From NCBI GenBank assembly GCA_041600415.1, contig JBFIKF010000001.1, forward strand, positions 434,001-498,000: a DNA stretch of 64,000 nucleotides, in the 5' to 3' direction. Under the pieces are notes generated by a model, which was not told where the DNA came from, made no database searches, and was given only the letters and a program-made list of their open reading frames with translations. Position numbers and translations under genes: made by a program. Positions 8,142-17,274 of this stretch are shown one piece after another; the first letter of the stretch is position 1, and each line of letters starts with the position of its first letter. Source of the stretch: JBFJKD01 sp041600415 (lineage in GTDB: Bacteria > Pseudomonadota > Gammaproteobacteria > Pseudomonadales > Porticoccaceae).

Positions 8142-9278
8142 TCACGCCCGCGGCTTCAACCAGGGTTTTGGGTCCAGTGGCTGGCCGCGCAGGCGAATTT
8201 CGAAGTACAGGGCGCTGCGGGACAATCCCCCTGTTGCGCCGGTTTTTGCAATCACCTCGCCGGGCTTTACCCAATCGCCGGTTTCTTTCAACAGTAGCTG
8301 GTTGTGGGCATAAAGGCTGAGATAACCTTCGCCGTGATCGATAATTAACAACAGTCCCTGACCGCGCAAGTAGTCGGAAAAAACCACCCGGCCATGGTGC
8401 ACCGCGTTGACCGGGCTACCCTCGGCCGCGTGCAACAACCACCCAGTCCAGTTGAGACTGGCGGCGCGGCGCGCGCCGAAAGCATGCACGACCCGGCCAT
8501 TCAGGGGCCAGGGCAGCTTGCCACGCTGTTTGGCAAAGGGTTGATTATCAGGTATCTCCAATTGCTGCAGTGATCGTGCGAGGTTGTTGATGACTGCTTC
8601 CAGCTGCTGGCGTTCGCGCGTCAGTTGCGCGAGCCGGGTGTTGTGATCTTTCAGTTGTAAATCAATTTTCGCCAGCACTGTGCGTCGCTCCTGCTGCTGG
8701 TTTTTGAGTGTCTCTTGCTCCTGAACTAAATGCTTGCGATCGTTATCGAGTTGAGCCTGACGTAAATTTATAGTCTTTTTGACGCCGTTGAGCTCTGCCA
8801 GAGTGTCCTGATATCGAGCCAGTTTTTCGCTACGGGCGGCGACAAAATAGCGATAGTATTTGATGGTGCGCGAGACCAGTTCCGGATCTTCCATGTTGAG
8901 CAACAACTTGATCGGTTCCTGGCGGCCGAGACGGTATACCGAGCTAATCTCGCTGGCAACTCGTCGCGCCTGCCGGTCGTGGACGTCCTGCAGTGCAGTG
9001 CGCTGGGCGTCCAGGGTTTTTAGTTCTGATTCGAGCGTTTTGACCTGGGTTTGCAGGTGATCCACGCGCTGGCGAATGGATATCGCGCGCAGCTCTGCAT
9101 CGCGCAAGGCGGTCATTAGCGATTCCCGTTCGCCGCCGGTGTGGAGCAACTGTTTTTGCAGTCCTGAAATTTGTGTCTTCAGCGCGTCGAGCTTGCTTTG
9201 TTGCGTTTTATCCGCGGCCTGTGTCGTGGTCGCGCCCAGGGCAATCAACAGCGCGAGTGCGATGGAAGCAATAGTCAC
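8142..9278 (-). CDS. envC: Murein hydrolase activator EnvC
   Basis: A signal peptide (1-21) precedes a long coiled coil (about residues 25-240, with the EnvC-type YRLGRQEPIKLLLNMEDP break near 115-132) and a C-terminal LytM domain (about 258-375). EnvC is recruited by FtsEX and activates amidases AmiA/AmiB at the septum. The LytM zinc ligands are lost as expected for an activator: the usual HxGxD region reads LLHAAEG and the HxHFE motif reads ALYFEIR. It starts 20 bases after gpmI and precedes ctpA. Confidence 0.95.
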   Translation of the reverse strand: MTIASIALALLIALGATTTQAADKTQQSKLDALKTQISGLQKQLLHTGGERESLMTALRDAELRAISIRQRVDHLQTQVKTLESELKTLDAQRTALQDVHDRQARRVASEISSVYRLGRQEPIKLLLNMEDPELVSRTIKYYRYFVAARSEKLARYQDTLAELNGVKKTINLRQAQLDNDRKHLVQEQETLKNQQQERRTVLAKIDLQLKDHNTRLAQLTRERQQLEAVINNLARSLQQLEIPDNQPFAKQRGKLPWPLNGRVVHAFGARRAASLNWTGWLLHAAEGSPVNAVHHGRVVFSDYLRGQGLLLIIDHGEGYLSLYAHNQLLLKETGDWVKPGEVIAKTGATGGLSRSALYFEIRLRGQPLDPKPWLKPRA

Positions 9279-9298
9279 GGCAGGTGCCTTGCCAAGGG

Positions 9299-10846
9299 TT
9301 ATTCTACGGTCGCGAGACTGCGCCCGGTCATCTCAGCGGGCTGGGTGGTTCCCGACAGATACAGCAGCGTTGGCGCCACGTCGGCGAGGGAGCCACCTGA
9401 GCCCATCGAAACTTTGCGAGGTCCCACGTACACCAGTGGTACGGGCATCAACGTGTGGGCAGTGAGCACCTGCCCAGTGGTGTCATCCAGCATACTTTCG
9501 ACGTTGCCGTGATCGGCGGTGATTAGACATTCTCCATCCACCGCTGCAAGCGCATCGGTAATTCTGGCGAGGCAGTGATCGAGAGTTTCCACCGCCTGTA
9601 CCGCGGCCGAAAAAATACCGGTGTGCCCAACCATATCGCCGTTGGCAAAGTTGCAAACGATCAGGTCGTAGCGTCGCGATTGAATGGCAGCTACCAGTTT
9701 GTCGGTCACCTCCGGGGCGCTCATTTGCGGTTGCAGATCGTACGTGGCAACCTTTGGTGAGGGTACCAGAATACGGTCTTCTCCAGGAAAACTGTCTTCG
9801 CGACCGCCGTTGAAGAAAAACGTCACGTGGGCATATTTTTCTGTTTCGGCGATACGCAACTGGGTTTTGCCCAGGCTGGATAAGTATTCTCCCAGGGAGT
9901 TGGTTAGCGCTGTTGGCGGAAACGCGCAAACGACGTCGAGGGATTGTTCGTATTCGGTGGTGGTGACAAATTGGCCAAGCCTGGGGACGGTGCGGCGCTT
10001 AAAGCCATTAAACGCGGACTCGACAAACGCCTGGGTAAGCTGGCGCGCCCGATCGGGGCGAAAATTCATAAACAAAACCACATCGCCGTCGGCTACCAGG
10101 GCGGGTTGTTCGCCTGCACCAGCCACTACCGTGGGCTTTACAAATTCGTCCGTTTCACCGCGCTGGTAGGCCTGCTGTAGCGCCTCCATAGGGTTTTCAT
10201 AGCGGTAATCTGCGCTCCCCTCGGTGAGCATAGCGTAAGTCAGGCGCGTGCGCTCCCAACGTTGATCTCGATCCATAGCGTAGTAGCGACCTGTAATGGA
10301 TGCGATGCGCCCCACCCCAGAATCCACCAACGTGGTCATAAAGTTCGCGAGGGAGCTGTCGGCACTGCGCGGTGGCGTGTCGCGGCCATCCAGAAAAGCG
10401 TGCACATAAAGTTTACGGGCGCCGCGTTCACTCGCCATTTTTAGCGCTGCCGCTATGTGCAGTTCGTGGCTATGCACGCCGCCGGGGGACAGCAGGCCAA
10501 AAATATGAATTGCCTTGTCGGTGGCGATTGCGGTGTCAATGGCCTGGACATAGGCCGGGTTACTAAAAAAACTACCGTCGGCGATAGCCTTATTAATGCG
10601 GGTAAAATTCTGGTAAACGACGCGTCCTGCCCCCAGGGTCATGTGCCCGACTTCGGAATTGCCCATTTGGCCGTCAGGCAGGCCCACATCCAAGCCGCTG
10701 CCGGATATCAGTGTGTGTGGGCAGTCGCGCCACAGCCTGTCCCAGGTCGGGGTGCTGGCGCTATAGATGGCGTTTGCAGACGTCTCTTCACTATATCCCC
10801 ACCCGTCCAGAATAATCAGCGCCAGGGTTTTTTTGACTTCGGTCAT
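9299..10846 (-). CDS. gpmI: 2,3-bisphosphoglycerate-independent phosphoglycerate mutase
   Basis: GpmI interconverts 3- and 2-phosphoglycerate in glycolysis using two manganese ions and a phosphoserine intermediate. The 515-residue protein shows the metal-binding ILDGWGY start, the catalytic serine in MGNSEVGHMTLGAGR (Ser64), HAFLDGRDTPP, NFRPDRAR and the C-terminal ADHGN metal motif. It is the first gene of the gpmI-envC-ctpA string and is divergent from the rhodanese gene. Confidence 0.97.
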   Translation of the reverse strand: MTEVKKTLALIILDGWGYSEETSANAIYSASTPTWDRLWRDCPHTLISGSGLDVGLPDGQMGNSEVGHMTLGAGRVVYQNFTRINKAIADGSFFSNPAYVQAIDTAIATDKAIHIFGLLSPGGVHSHELHIAAALKMASERGARKLYVHAFLDGRDTPPRSADSSLANFMTTLVDSGVGRIASITGRYYAMDRDQRWERTRLTYAMLTEGSADYRYENPMEALQQAYQRGETDEFVKPTVVAGAGEQPALVADGDVVLFMNFRPDRARQLTQAFVESAFNGFKRRTVPRLGQFVTTTEYEQSLDVVCAFPPTALTNSLGEYLSSLGKTQLRIAETEKYAHVTFFFNGGREDSFPGEDRILVPSPKVATYDLQPQMSAPEVTDKLVAAIQSRRYDLIVCNFANGDMVGHTGIFSAAVQAVETLDHCLARITDALAAVDGECLITADHGNVESMLDDTTGQVLTAHTLMPVPLVYVGPRKVSMGSGGSLADVAPTLLYLSGTTQPAEMTGRSLATVE

Positions 10847-10998
10847 GGCGTGGAGGGATCCTCGTAGAGCGGCTGTAAATCAGTGCAAATGGTACCCGTT
10901 TGTGTGGCCAATGGCCATTGATGAGTGCGACGCGGAAAGTGGCGGCACGACCTTTATAGGCCGTTACTTGCGGCTGCGACGGCCCAAATAACTTTGTG

Positions 10999-11004
10999 TA
11001 TACT
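10999..11004 (+). promoter_or_regulatory. Candidate -10 element (TATACT) for the rhodanese-grxC-secB group
   Basis: TATACT lies 56 bases upstream of the chosen GTG start in the divergent gap between gpmI and the rhodanese gene. No good -35 box sits 16-18 bases before it, so only the -10 hexamer supports the call. Confidence 0.35.
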
Positions 11005-11059
11005 ACCCGGCCTGTAATTGGCTGCCCCATTTCAAACTGTTTGCCGAGGTGTTGCGCAC

Positions 11060-11470
11060 GTGGATTTTTTTGTTTTTATCAGTGAGCAGTGGATACTGGT
11101 GAGTGTCCTGCTGGCGCTTATCTATATTTTTATGTTGTCCGAGCAGATGAAGGCGGGCAAGGCGCTTTCCACCCATCAGGTCACGGCACTGATCAATCGC
11201 GACGAGGCGATTTTGCTCGACGTGCGCGATGCCAAGGACTTTCAGCTCAGCCATATCGCAGGGGCCATGAATATTCCCGCCGGTGCGCTCGATACGCGGC
11301 TTGCCGAACTGGAAAAGCATCGCGCTAAAATAATTGTAGTAACCGACAAGATGGGTCAGCAGGCCTCGGTGGTAGGCCGTAAACTACGGCGTCTCGGGTT
11401 TCAGGTACGACGTCTGCAGGGCGGCATGGGGGAGTGGCTGGCACAACGTTTGCCGGTGGTTTCACAGTGA
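11060..11470 (+). CDS. Membrane-anchored rhodanese-domain protein (YibN-like)
   Basis: This 136-residue protein has one N-terminal membrane segment (about residues 8-25) and a single rhodanese domain beginning ISTHQV-like ALSTHQVTALIN and LLDVRDAKDF. The active-site loop, normally CxxGxR, reads VTDKMGQQAS, so the catalytic cysteine is absent. It is probably a sulfur-transfer-like binding domain rather than a thiosulfate sulfurtransferase. The GTG start is chosen because GAGGT lies nine bases upstream. Its last bases overlap the grxC start (GTGA). The gpmI/rhodanese/grx/secB order is conserved in Pseudomonas. Confidence 0.85.
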   Translation: MDFFVFISEQWILVSVLLALIYIFMLSEQMKAGKALSTHQVTALINRDEAILLDVRDAKDFQLSHIAGAMNIPAGALDTRLAELEKHRAKIIVVTDKMGQQASVVGRKLRRLGFQVRRLQGGMGEWLAQRLPVVSQ

Positions 11471-11781
11471 GCGTGGTGCTCTACGGAACGCGCTTCTGTC
11501 CCTATTGTATTGCCGCACGCGCGCTGTTGCGCGCCCGCAATATTGCCTACCAGGATATTGCTGTAGACGGCGACCCGCAATTGCGCGACGCAGTCTTGGC
11601 GCGCAGCGGGCAAAGTACAGTGCCACAGATATGGGTGGGTGATGTACATGTCGGTGGGTTTACTGAGCTGCGCCAGATAAATGCCTCCGGCGAGCTGGAT
11701 ACGCTGTTGGCAAAGATACCAGCTAACTGTGAGCAGCGGGAGCCGAATGCGCCACCAATCACAGGGCTCGAAAGCCAATGA
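11467..11781 (+). CDS. grxC: Glutaredoxin 3
   Basis: This is a 104-residue dithiol glutaredoxin with active site CPYC, the cis-proline TVPQIWV loop and the GGFTEL glutathione-binding motif. It reduces disulfides and mixed glutathione disulfides in the cytoplasm. The GTG at 11467 overlaps the stop of the rhodanese gene by four bases (GTGA), which argues for translational coupling and against the longer frame. The C-terminus extends about 18 residues beyond the core fold. secB follows after 19 bases. Confidence 0.93.
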   Translation: MSVVLYGTRFCPYCIAARALLRARNIAYQDIAVDGDPQLRDAVLARSGQSTVPQIWVGDVHVGGFTELRQINASGELDTLLAKIPANCEQREPNAPPITGLESQ

Positions 11782-11800
11782 TGACCAAAGGGATTAATGT

Positions 11801-12310
11801 ATGAGTGAAGCACCCGCCGATCCGGACGCTCCAATAGCCAACGAGGATAAAAGTACGCCGGTACAATTTGCGATTGAACGTATTTATCTAAAAGATATTT
11901 CTTTTGAGGTGCCGATGGGGTTTGCGGGTTTTACCAAACAGTGGAAACCCCAGGTCAATCAGGACATCGCCACCAAAACCAATAAACTGGACGGCGGTCT
12001 TTACGAAGTGGTTTTGCGGGTAACCGTGGAGGTCAAGGAACAGGATAAAATCGCGTACCTTGCGGAAGTCGAACAGGCCGGGGTGTTCAAGATCGACGGA
12101 CTCGAGGGTATGCAGCTGACTCAATTACTGAATACCCACTGCCCGAATATACTGTTTCCCTACGCGCGGGAAGTGATCGACAACATTGTGACCAAAGGCA
12201 GCTTTCCGGCGCTGCATTTACCGCCCATCAGTTTCGATGCGTTGTTTCAAAAAGCTGTGAGCGAAGCGAGGAAAAACGCGGGCCCGAAGGCGGGGGATAA
12301 ATCCCACTGA
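11801..12310 (+). CDS. secB: Protein-export chaperone SecB
   Basis: SecB is a tetrameric cytoplasmic chaperone that keeps preproteins unfolded and hands them to SecA. The 169-residue protein carries FAIERIYLKDISFEVP, the YEVVLRVTVEVK strand, the VEQAGVFKIDGL segment and the LFPYAREVIDNIV helix typical of the family, and a variable charged tail. The location after glutaredoxin is the usual one in this lineage. Confidence 0.97.
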   Translation: MSEAPADPDAPIANEDKSTPVQFAIERIYLKDISFEVPMGFAGFTKQWKPQVNQDIATKTNKLDGGLYEVVLRVTVEVKEQDKIAYLAEVEQAGVFKIDGLEGMQLTQLLNTHCPNILFPYAREVIDNIVTKGSFPALHLPPISFDALFQKAVSEARKNAGPKAGDKSH

Positions 12311-12366
12311 GCCTGTCAACCCCGGTTCTGATCGAGTACCTGGATACACACTTAACGACGGCAGAT

Positions 12367-13785
12367 TTAGTCGCTGTCGCTTAGCCCCAGCTCCTTTAGC
12401 TTGCGGGTTAATGTATTGCGTCCCCACCCCAGGAGTACGGCAGCGTCGCGTTTGCGACCCGCAGTGTGCTCGAGGGCGGCTGCGATGACCGTGCGTTCAA
12501 AAGCTGGAACCGCTTGCGCAAGAATATTTTGCTTGCCATCTTTTAACTGACTGGTCAGCCAGCGCTGCAGGCTGACTTCCCAGTTTGGACCGGTTGTCGA
12601 TCGCCCGGCTGGAGTGTCGCGCAGTTCCGGGGGGAGATCCGTTAACAACACCTCCCGCCCGGCCGCCATCACCGTGAGCCAGCGACAGGTGTTTTCAAGT
12701 TGGCGCACATTGCCGGGCCAGGGCAGTGCACACAAAAATTGCTCCGCCTCGGGACTTAAAATTTTGGGCTCGACGTTGAGTTCGCGGGCGGATTCCCTGA
12801 AAAAAAGCTGAATCAGTCTGGGGATATCTTCGCTGCGATCGGCCAGCTTCGGCAGGTTGATACGAATCACATTGAGTCGATGGAAAAGATCCTCGCGAAA
12901 GCGCTGCTGAGTCACCAGGGTTTCCAAATTTTGATGGGTGGCGGCAATGATGCGCACGTTGACCTTGATCGGCGTGTGTCCTCCCACCCGATAAAATTCG
13001 TTGTCCGCCAGCACGCGCAATAGACGGGTCTGTGCCTCCTTGGGCATATCCCCGATTTCGTCGAGAAATAGCGTGCCGCCGTCGGCCTGTTCAAAACGGC
13101 CGACGCGCCGTTGCGCTGCGCCGGTAAACGCGCCCTTCTCATGGCCAAATAATTCAGATTCGATCAGATCGTGGGGAATTGCCGCCATATTAAGGGCGAT
13201 AAATGGCTGTTCCTTACGCGGACTGTGTTTGTGCAACGCGTGGGCAACCAGTTCCTTGCCGGTGCCAGATTCGCCGTTGATTAGCACCGTGATATGCGAG
13301 TGGGAGAGACGGCCGATGGCGCGAAACACTTCCTGCATGGCCGGCGCTTCGCCGATAATTTCCGTTTTTACCCGGGCGCTGTGCTCCGCAGACGCGCTGG
13401 CTTTTTCCTGAGAAAAAGCCAGCGCGCGGCGTGTCACCGATACCAGATCATCGATATCAAACGGCTTGGGCAGGTATTCAAATGCGCCACCCTGATAGGC
13501 CGCCACTGCACTGTCCAGATCGGAATGGGCGGTAGTGATAATCACCGGCACCTGCGGCGTTTCGCTATGAATTTTTTCCAGCAGTTGCAGACCGTCCATG
13601 CCCGGCATGCGAATATCGCTGATAATGGTATCCGGGTGCTCGCGATTCAGGCTCGCCAGCAGTGCGTCGGCATTTTCAAAACTGCGCACATTCATGTCGG
13701 CGCGCTCCAGTGCCTTTTGCATCACCCAGCGGATAGAGCGGTCGTCGTCGACAATCCAGACGTTCGGTTTGATGATGGTGTTCAT
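12367..13785 (-). CDS. ntrC: Nitrogen regulation response regulator NtrC
   Basis: This 472-residue sigma-54 activator has a receiver domain (phospho-acceptor Asp57 in ISDIRMPG), an AAA+ domain with Walker A GESGTGKE, the sigma-54-contacting GAFTGA loop and the DEIGDMP Walker B, and a Fis-type helix-turn-helix ending near the C-terminus (RKRDAAVLLGWGRNTLTRKL). The start at 13785 (MNTIIKPNVWIVDDD) is four bases past the ntrB stop; a longer in-frame extension would run into ntrB and is rejected. It receives phosphate from NtrB and should drive glnA from the promoter at 17275-17290. Confidence 0.97.
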   Translation of the reverse strand: MNTIIKPNVWIVDDDRSIRWVMQKALERADMNVRSFENADALLASLNREHPDTIISDIRMPGMDGLQLLEKIHSETPQVPVIITTAHSDLDSAVAAYQGGAFEYLPKPFDIDDLVSVTRRALAFSQEKASASAEHSARVKTEIIGEAPAMQEVFRAIGRLSHSHITVLINGESGTGKELVAHALHKHSPRKEQPFIALNMAAIPHDLIESELFGHEKGAFTGAAQRRVGRFEQADGGTLFLDEIGDMPKEAQTRLLRVLADNEFYRVGGHTPIKVNVRIIAATHQNLETLVTQQRFREDLFHRLNVIRINLPKLADRSEDIPRLIQLFFRESARELNVEPKILSPEAEQFLCALPWPGNVRQLENTCRWLTVMAAGREVLLTDLPPELRDTPAGRSTTGPNWEVSLQRWLTSQLKDGKQNILAQAVPAFERTVIAAALEHTAGRKRDAAVLLGWGRNTLTRKLKELGLSDSD

Positions 13786-13789
13786 GGGC

Positions 13790-14890
13790 TTAGTTACCAC
13801 TGTGGTTGTCACCGGAAGGTTGCGTAGCGACCGGCAAATAAATGGCGAATTGGGTGTTGCCGGGTTCACTGATGTATTCAATTAAACCCTGGTGGAGATT
13901 GATGGCGGACTGCGCGATCGGCAGCCCGAGGCCACTGCCTTCGGCGCGCCCGCTGATCATCGGGTAAAAAATTCGATCGCTGATTTCTTCCGCTATGCCT
14001 GGTCCGTTATCGATAATATCGAGTCGACACACCACCCGATGGCGAACCTTGCCAATGGTAAAATGGTTGAGTACGCGAGTTCGCAGTGTAATAGAGCCGC
14101 CGTTGCCCAGTTGACCGGCGCTTTCCAGGGCCTGCATGGCGTTGCGCACCACGTTTAGCACGGCCTGAATCAGCTGTTCCTGGTCACCCTGAATTTCCGG
14201 AATGCTGGGGTCGTAGTCGCGCACAATATCGACCGCGCCCCGCGTTTCCGCCTCTACCAATGCGGCAACCCGTTCGGTTACTTCGTGAATATTGGTCGCC
14301 GAGAATTTGGGGGGGCGCGAGGGCCCGAGCAGGCGGTCGACCAGGTTGCTCAGCCGTTCCACCTCGGTGATGATAATGTCGGTGTATTCTTTCAGCTCGC
14401 TGCCCTCCAGTTCCCCGGCCAGCAGTTGTGAGGCGCCGCGGATCCCCCCCAGGGGGTTTTTGATTTCGTGGGCAAGACCTCGGGTCAAATTGCGCGAAGT
14501 GTTGCTGGCGGAAATCAGCGCCTCCTCCCGGTCGATGCGCAGAATGCGATCCATCGCCTGTATCTCGAGCAGTAACATGTCGTTGCCCCCATAGACCAGG
14601 GGTGTAACTGCGTAATCGACGGTTATCTCCCGCAACTCTGGAAGCACCAGTGTGGCCTTGCGCTCGGTGTAGGGACGCTGGCTGACCAGCGCTTCGCGCA
14701 GTGTGTTGACCCGGGCGGCCGAATCTCCAAACAGATGGCTGACGGACGTGCCGTGAATGCGTTGGTTGCTGATGGCCAGCATGCTCTCTGCTGCGGGGTT
14801 CAAATACGCGATGGTCAGGGTATCAGTGAGCATCAGCACCGCAGTGCTGAGATTGTCGAGTAGCGACTGTTTGGAATCTTTGAGGTTCAT
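13790..14890 (-). CDS. ntrB: Nitrogen regulation sensor kinase/phosphatase NtrB
   Basis: This 366-residue soluble histidine kinase has an N-terminal PAS domain (about 10-115), a DHp helix with phospho-acceptor His141 in GLAHEIKNPLGG, and an ATPase domain with the N box (VLNVVRNAMQ), DNGPGI and the late GLGLPIAQ loop. NtrB phosphorylates or dephosphorylates NtrC according to PII and nitrogen status. It is transcribed just ahead of ntrC with four bases between them. A candidate NtrC site and -10 box lie upstream (15005-15044). Confidence 0.97.
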   Translation of the reverse strand: MNLKDSKQSLLDNLSTAVLMLTDTLTIAYLNPAAESMLAISNQRIHGTSVSHLFGDSAARVNTLREALVSQRPYTERKATLVLPELREITVDYAVTPLVYGGNDMLLLEIQAMDRILRIDREEALISASNTSRNLTRGLAHEIKNPLGGIRGASQLLAGELEGSELKEYTDIIITEVERLSNLVDRLLGPSRPPKFSATNIHEVTERVAALVEAETRGAVDIVRDYDPSIPEIQGDQEQLIQAVLNVVRNAMQALESAGQLGNGGSITLRTRVLNHFTIGKVRHRVVCRLDIIDNGPGIAEEISDRIFYPMISGRAEGSGLGLPIAQSAINLHQGLIEYISEPGNTQFAIYLPVATQPSGDNHSGN

Positions 14891-15004
14891 GGCTGTGCCA
14901 GCTGCTGGTGGGCAGCGCTCCTTCTTTACAACAGGAGGTCAAGCAATTAGCGGGCCAACGGGCTTTGGGTGAAAATGGGCCTGGGGCGAGCTGGAATGGG
15001 GGGG

Positions 15005-15010
15005 AGTATA
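15005..15010 (-). promoter_or_regulatory. Candidate -10 element (TATACT) for ntrBC
   Basis: On the minus strand TATACT lies about 115 bases before the ntrB start. Its -35 region would overlap the NtrC palindrome at 15029-15044, as in the NtrC-repressed glnL promoter of E. coli. The -35 sequence itself is poor. Confidence 0.4.
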
Positions 15011-15028
15011 GCGGAGTCAGAGCAAGGG

Positions 15029-15044
15029 TGCACCGTTATGGTGC
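15029..15044. promoter_or_regulatory. Candidate NtrC-binding site upstream of ntrBC
   Basis: TGCACC-GTTA-TGGTGC is a dyad almost identical to the enteric NtrC consensus TGCACC-N4-TGGTGCA. It lies in the gap between the DUF4124 gene and ntrB, and overlaps the -35 region of the TATACT element, a position suited to autorepression. Confidence 0.65.
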
Positions 15045-15053
15045 GACGCGCTG

Positions 15054-15608
15054 TTAGTTGCCACCTGATGACGCGCTCTGTGCGGCACCGACAGCCGCCC
15101 GGTGGACGAAAACAACAACGGGGTCGACGGTCGTCAGGACTTCGCCATCGGCGTTAAGCACTTTGGCATGTATGCTGTGGGAGCCTCGAGTCAAGTCGCC
15201 GATTGAAAACGCAGTGCCCGCCACAGGTTCGCCGTAGGGCTGACCATCAAAATATAATTGCAACAGGTGTCCGGTTTGTAGCGTCGGTTCCAGCGCTACC
15301 TGCACGACGATATCCAGCTGCCCCGGCGGGACGGTGGAGTCATTCTCGGGTTGCAGAATGTAGGCTGTTGTGTAGCCCTGACCGGGCTCCGCTGCCGCCG
15401 GTTTCGATTGTTGCCGCACCGGTAGTCCGGGTTGCGTATTCAAAGGTGGCAGTTCAACGCTCTGGGCCCGGGAGCCTTCCGCCGGGGAATCCGTATAGGT
15501 TACTTCGCCCTGGTCATCTTCGACTCTGTATACCTGTGCCAGTGCCGTGTCAGGTAGCGCGAGTGCTGCGACAGAAATTAATACAAAAACGGTTTTAAAG
15601 AGCGTCAT
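15054..15608 (-). CDS. DUF4124-domain exported protein
   Basis: This 184-residue protein has a signal peptide (about 1-24, ending TALA) followed by a DUF4124 domain (QVYRVEDDQGEVTYTDSPAEG), a proline/glutamine-rich linker and a beta-rich C-terminal half with an Ig-like pattern. Function is not known; such proteins are often encoded beside glnA and ntrBC in Pseudomonas relatives. The start at 15608 is fixed by AGGAGG eight bases upstream; the frame extends 41 codons further upstream into the glnA terminator, which is rejected. Confidence 0.85.
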   Translation of the reverse strand: MTLFKTVFVLISVAALALPDTALAQVYRVEDDQGEVTYTDSPAEGSRAQSVELPPLNTQPGLPVRQQSKPAAAEPGQGYTTAYILQPENDSTVPPGQLDIVVQVALEPTLQTGHLLQLYFDGQPYGEPVAGTAFSIGDLTRGSHSIHAKVLNADGEVLTTVDPVVVFVHRAAVGAAQSASSGGN

Positions 15609-15717
15609 GTAGAAATCCTCCTGGAGGCGGGTCGGGTGGCGCACTTGCACGGGACACTCTGCACGACAGTGCTCGTCGTGCTGTTCCCAGCAAAGGGTAA
15701 CGCGACTTTGACCAAAG

Positions 15718-15754
15718 AAAAAGCCCGCCATTCCACGAATGACGGGCTTTTTTT
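15718..15754. terminator. Rho-independent terminator of glnA
   Basis: A 12-base-pair stem (AAGCCCG-CATTC with GAATG-CGGGCTT, one mismatch) with a three-base loop is bordered by an A-run on the left and seven Ts on the right, so it can work on both strands. On the minus strand it sits 16 bases after the glnA stop and separates glnA from the DUF4124-ntrB-ntrC group. Confidence 0.85.
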
Positions 15755-15769
15755 ACACAGAGGTAACAG

Positions 15770-17179
15770 TTAGACGCTGTAATACATCTCAAATTCCACC
15801 GGATGGGTGGTCATGGCGAGCCGCTCGATATCGGCCTTTTTGAGCGCGATATAGGCGTCGATCATATCGTCGTTCATAACACCGCCCGCTTTCAAAAAGT
15901 CGCGATCTTCATCTAGTGCAGTGAGAGCCATCTCCAGTGAAGAGCAAACCGTGGGAATGCCCGCAGCTTCTTCCGGTTCCAGATCGTACAGATCCTTATC
16001 GGCCGCATCGCCGGGGTGGATTTTGTTCTGAATGCCGTCGAGGCCTGCCATCAACATCGCGGTAAAGGCCAGATACGGGTTAGCCGAAGGATCCGGGAAG
16101 CGCACTTCAATGCGTCGTGCTTTGGGGTTAGCCACGTAGGGAATGCGAATCGACGCGGACCGGTTGCGGGCCGAATAGGCGAGCATGACCGGCGCTTCGA
16201 AACCAGGCACCAGACGCTTGTAGGAGTTGGTGGAGGCATTAGTGAAGGCGTTAATCGAGCGCGCATGCTTGATAATACCGCCGATGTAATACAGTGCAGT
16301 TTCGGACATTCCGGAATAGACATCGCCAGTGAAAATATTTTTGCCGCCTTTGGACAGCGACTGGTGAACGTGCATGCCGGAGCCGTTGTCGCCGACCAGG
16401 GGCTTGGGCATAAAGGTCGCAGTTTTGCCGTAGGCGTGTGCCACGTTGTGCACGCAGTATTTGAGAATCTGAACTTCATCTGCTTTCTTGGTCAGGGTGT
16501 TGGCGCCCACACCAATTTCGCATTGACCCGCAGTGCCCACTTCGTGGTGATGGACTTCGATGTCCAGTCCCATCTGCTCCATCGCCGCGCACATCGCGGC
16601 GCGCAGGTCGTGCAGGGAGTCCACTGGCGGCACCGGGAAATACCCACCTTTAACAATCGGGCGGTGGCCCATGTTGCCGTCTTCGAAATGGTGTTCGGAA
16701 GACCACGCCGCTTCCTCAGAACTGATTTTGTAAAATGCGCCGCTGATGTTCGCACCCCATTTAACATCGTCGAACACGAAGAACTCCGGCTCGGGACCAA
16801 ACAGCGCGGAATCGGCGATGCCAGTGGAGACCATATAGTCCTGTGCTCTTTGTCCAATCGAGCGCGGATCGCGGGTGTAGCCCAGCATGGTGGTAGGTTC
16901 GACGATGTTACAGCGCAAAATCACCGTGGGCTCGTCGGTGAACGGGTCGAGAACAGCGGTGGAATCGTCCGGCATCAGCACCATGTCGGAGTCATTAATG
17001 CCTTTCCAGCCAGCGATGGACGAGCCGTCGAACATTTTGCCGTTCTCAAAAAAGTCTTCCGCCATCACCTCCTTGCTGGGAATGGAGACGTGCTGCTCTT
17101 TGCCTTTGGTGTCTGTAAAGCGCAGGTCGACCCAGCGCACTTCGTTTTCTTTTATCAGTTTTATGCTTTGTTCGGACAT
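15770..17179 (-). CDS. glnA: Glutamine synthetase type I
   Basis: GlnA forms glutamine from glutamate, ammonia and ATP and works as a dodecamer. The 469-residue protein has FTDTKGKEQHVSIP, the MFDGSSIAGWKGI metal region, the PEPEFFVFDDV stretch, the GDNGSGMHVHQS active-site loop, and the adenylylation-site region near the C-terminus (LYDLEPEEA). The start MSEQSIK has GGAGG five bases upstream. Expression should be NtrC/sigma-54 dependent: a consensus promoter is at 17275-17290 and two NtrC-like sites lie further up. Confidence 0.98.
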   Translation of the reverse strand: MSEQSIKLIKENEVRWVDLRFTDTKGKEQHVSIPSKEVMAEDFFENGKMFDGSSIAGWKGINDSDMVLMPDDSTAVLDPFTDEPTVILRCNIVEPTTMLGYTRDPRSIGQRAQDYMVSTGIADSALFGPEPEFFVFDDVKWGANISGAFYKISSEEAAWSSEHHFEDGNMGHRPIVKGGYFPVPPVDSLHDLRAAMCAAMEQMGLDIEVHHHEVGTAGQCEIGVGANTLTKKADEVQILKYCVHNVAHAYGKTATFMPKPLVGDNGSGMHVHQSLSKGGKNIFTGDVYSGMSETALYYIGGIIKHARSINAFTNASTNSYKRLVPGFEAPVMLAYSARNRSASIRIPYVANPKARRIEVRFPDPSANPYLAFTAMLMAGLDGIQNKIHPGDAADKDLYDLEPEEAAGIPTVCSSLEMALTALDEDRDFLKAGGVMNDDMIDAYIALKKADIERLAMTTHPVEFEMYYSV

Positions 17180-17274
17180 TGTTTCCTCCAACTCGGAATG
17201 TTCTGGTGTGTCTCGGTAGGTCTCGTTCGCTGTCGTCGAAATATCGGTTTACGCCAGGCTAGCGGGGTAGTGAC

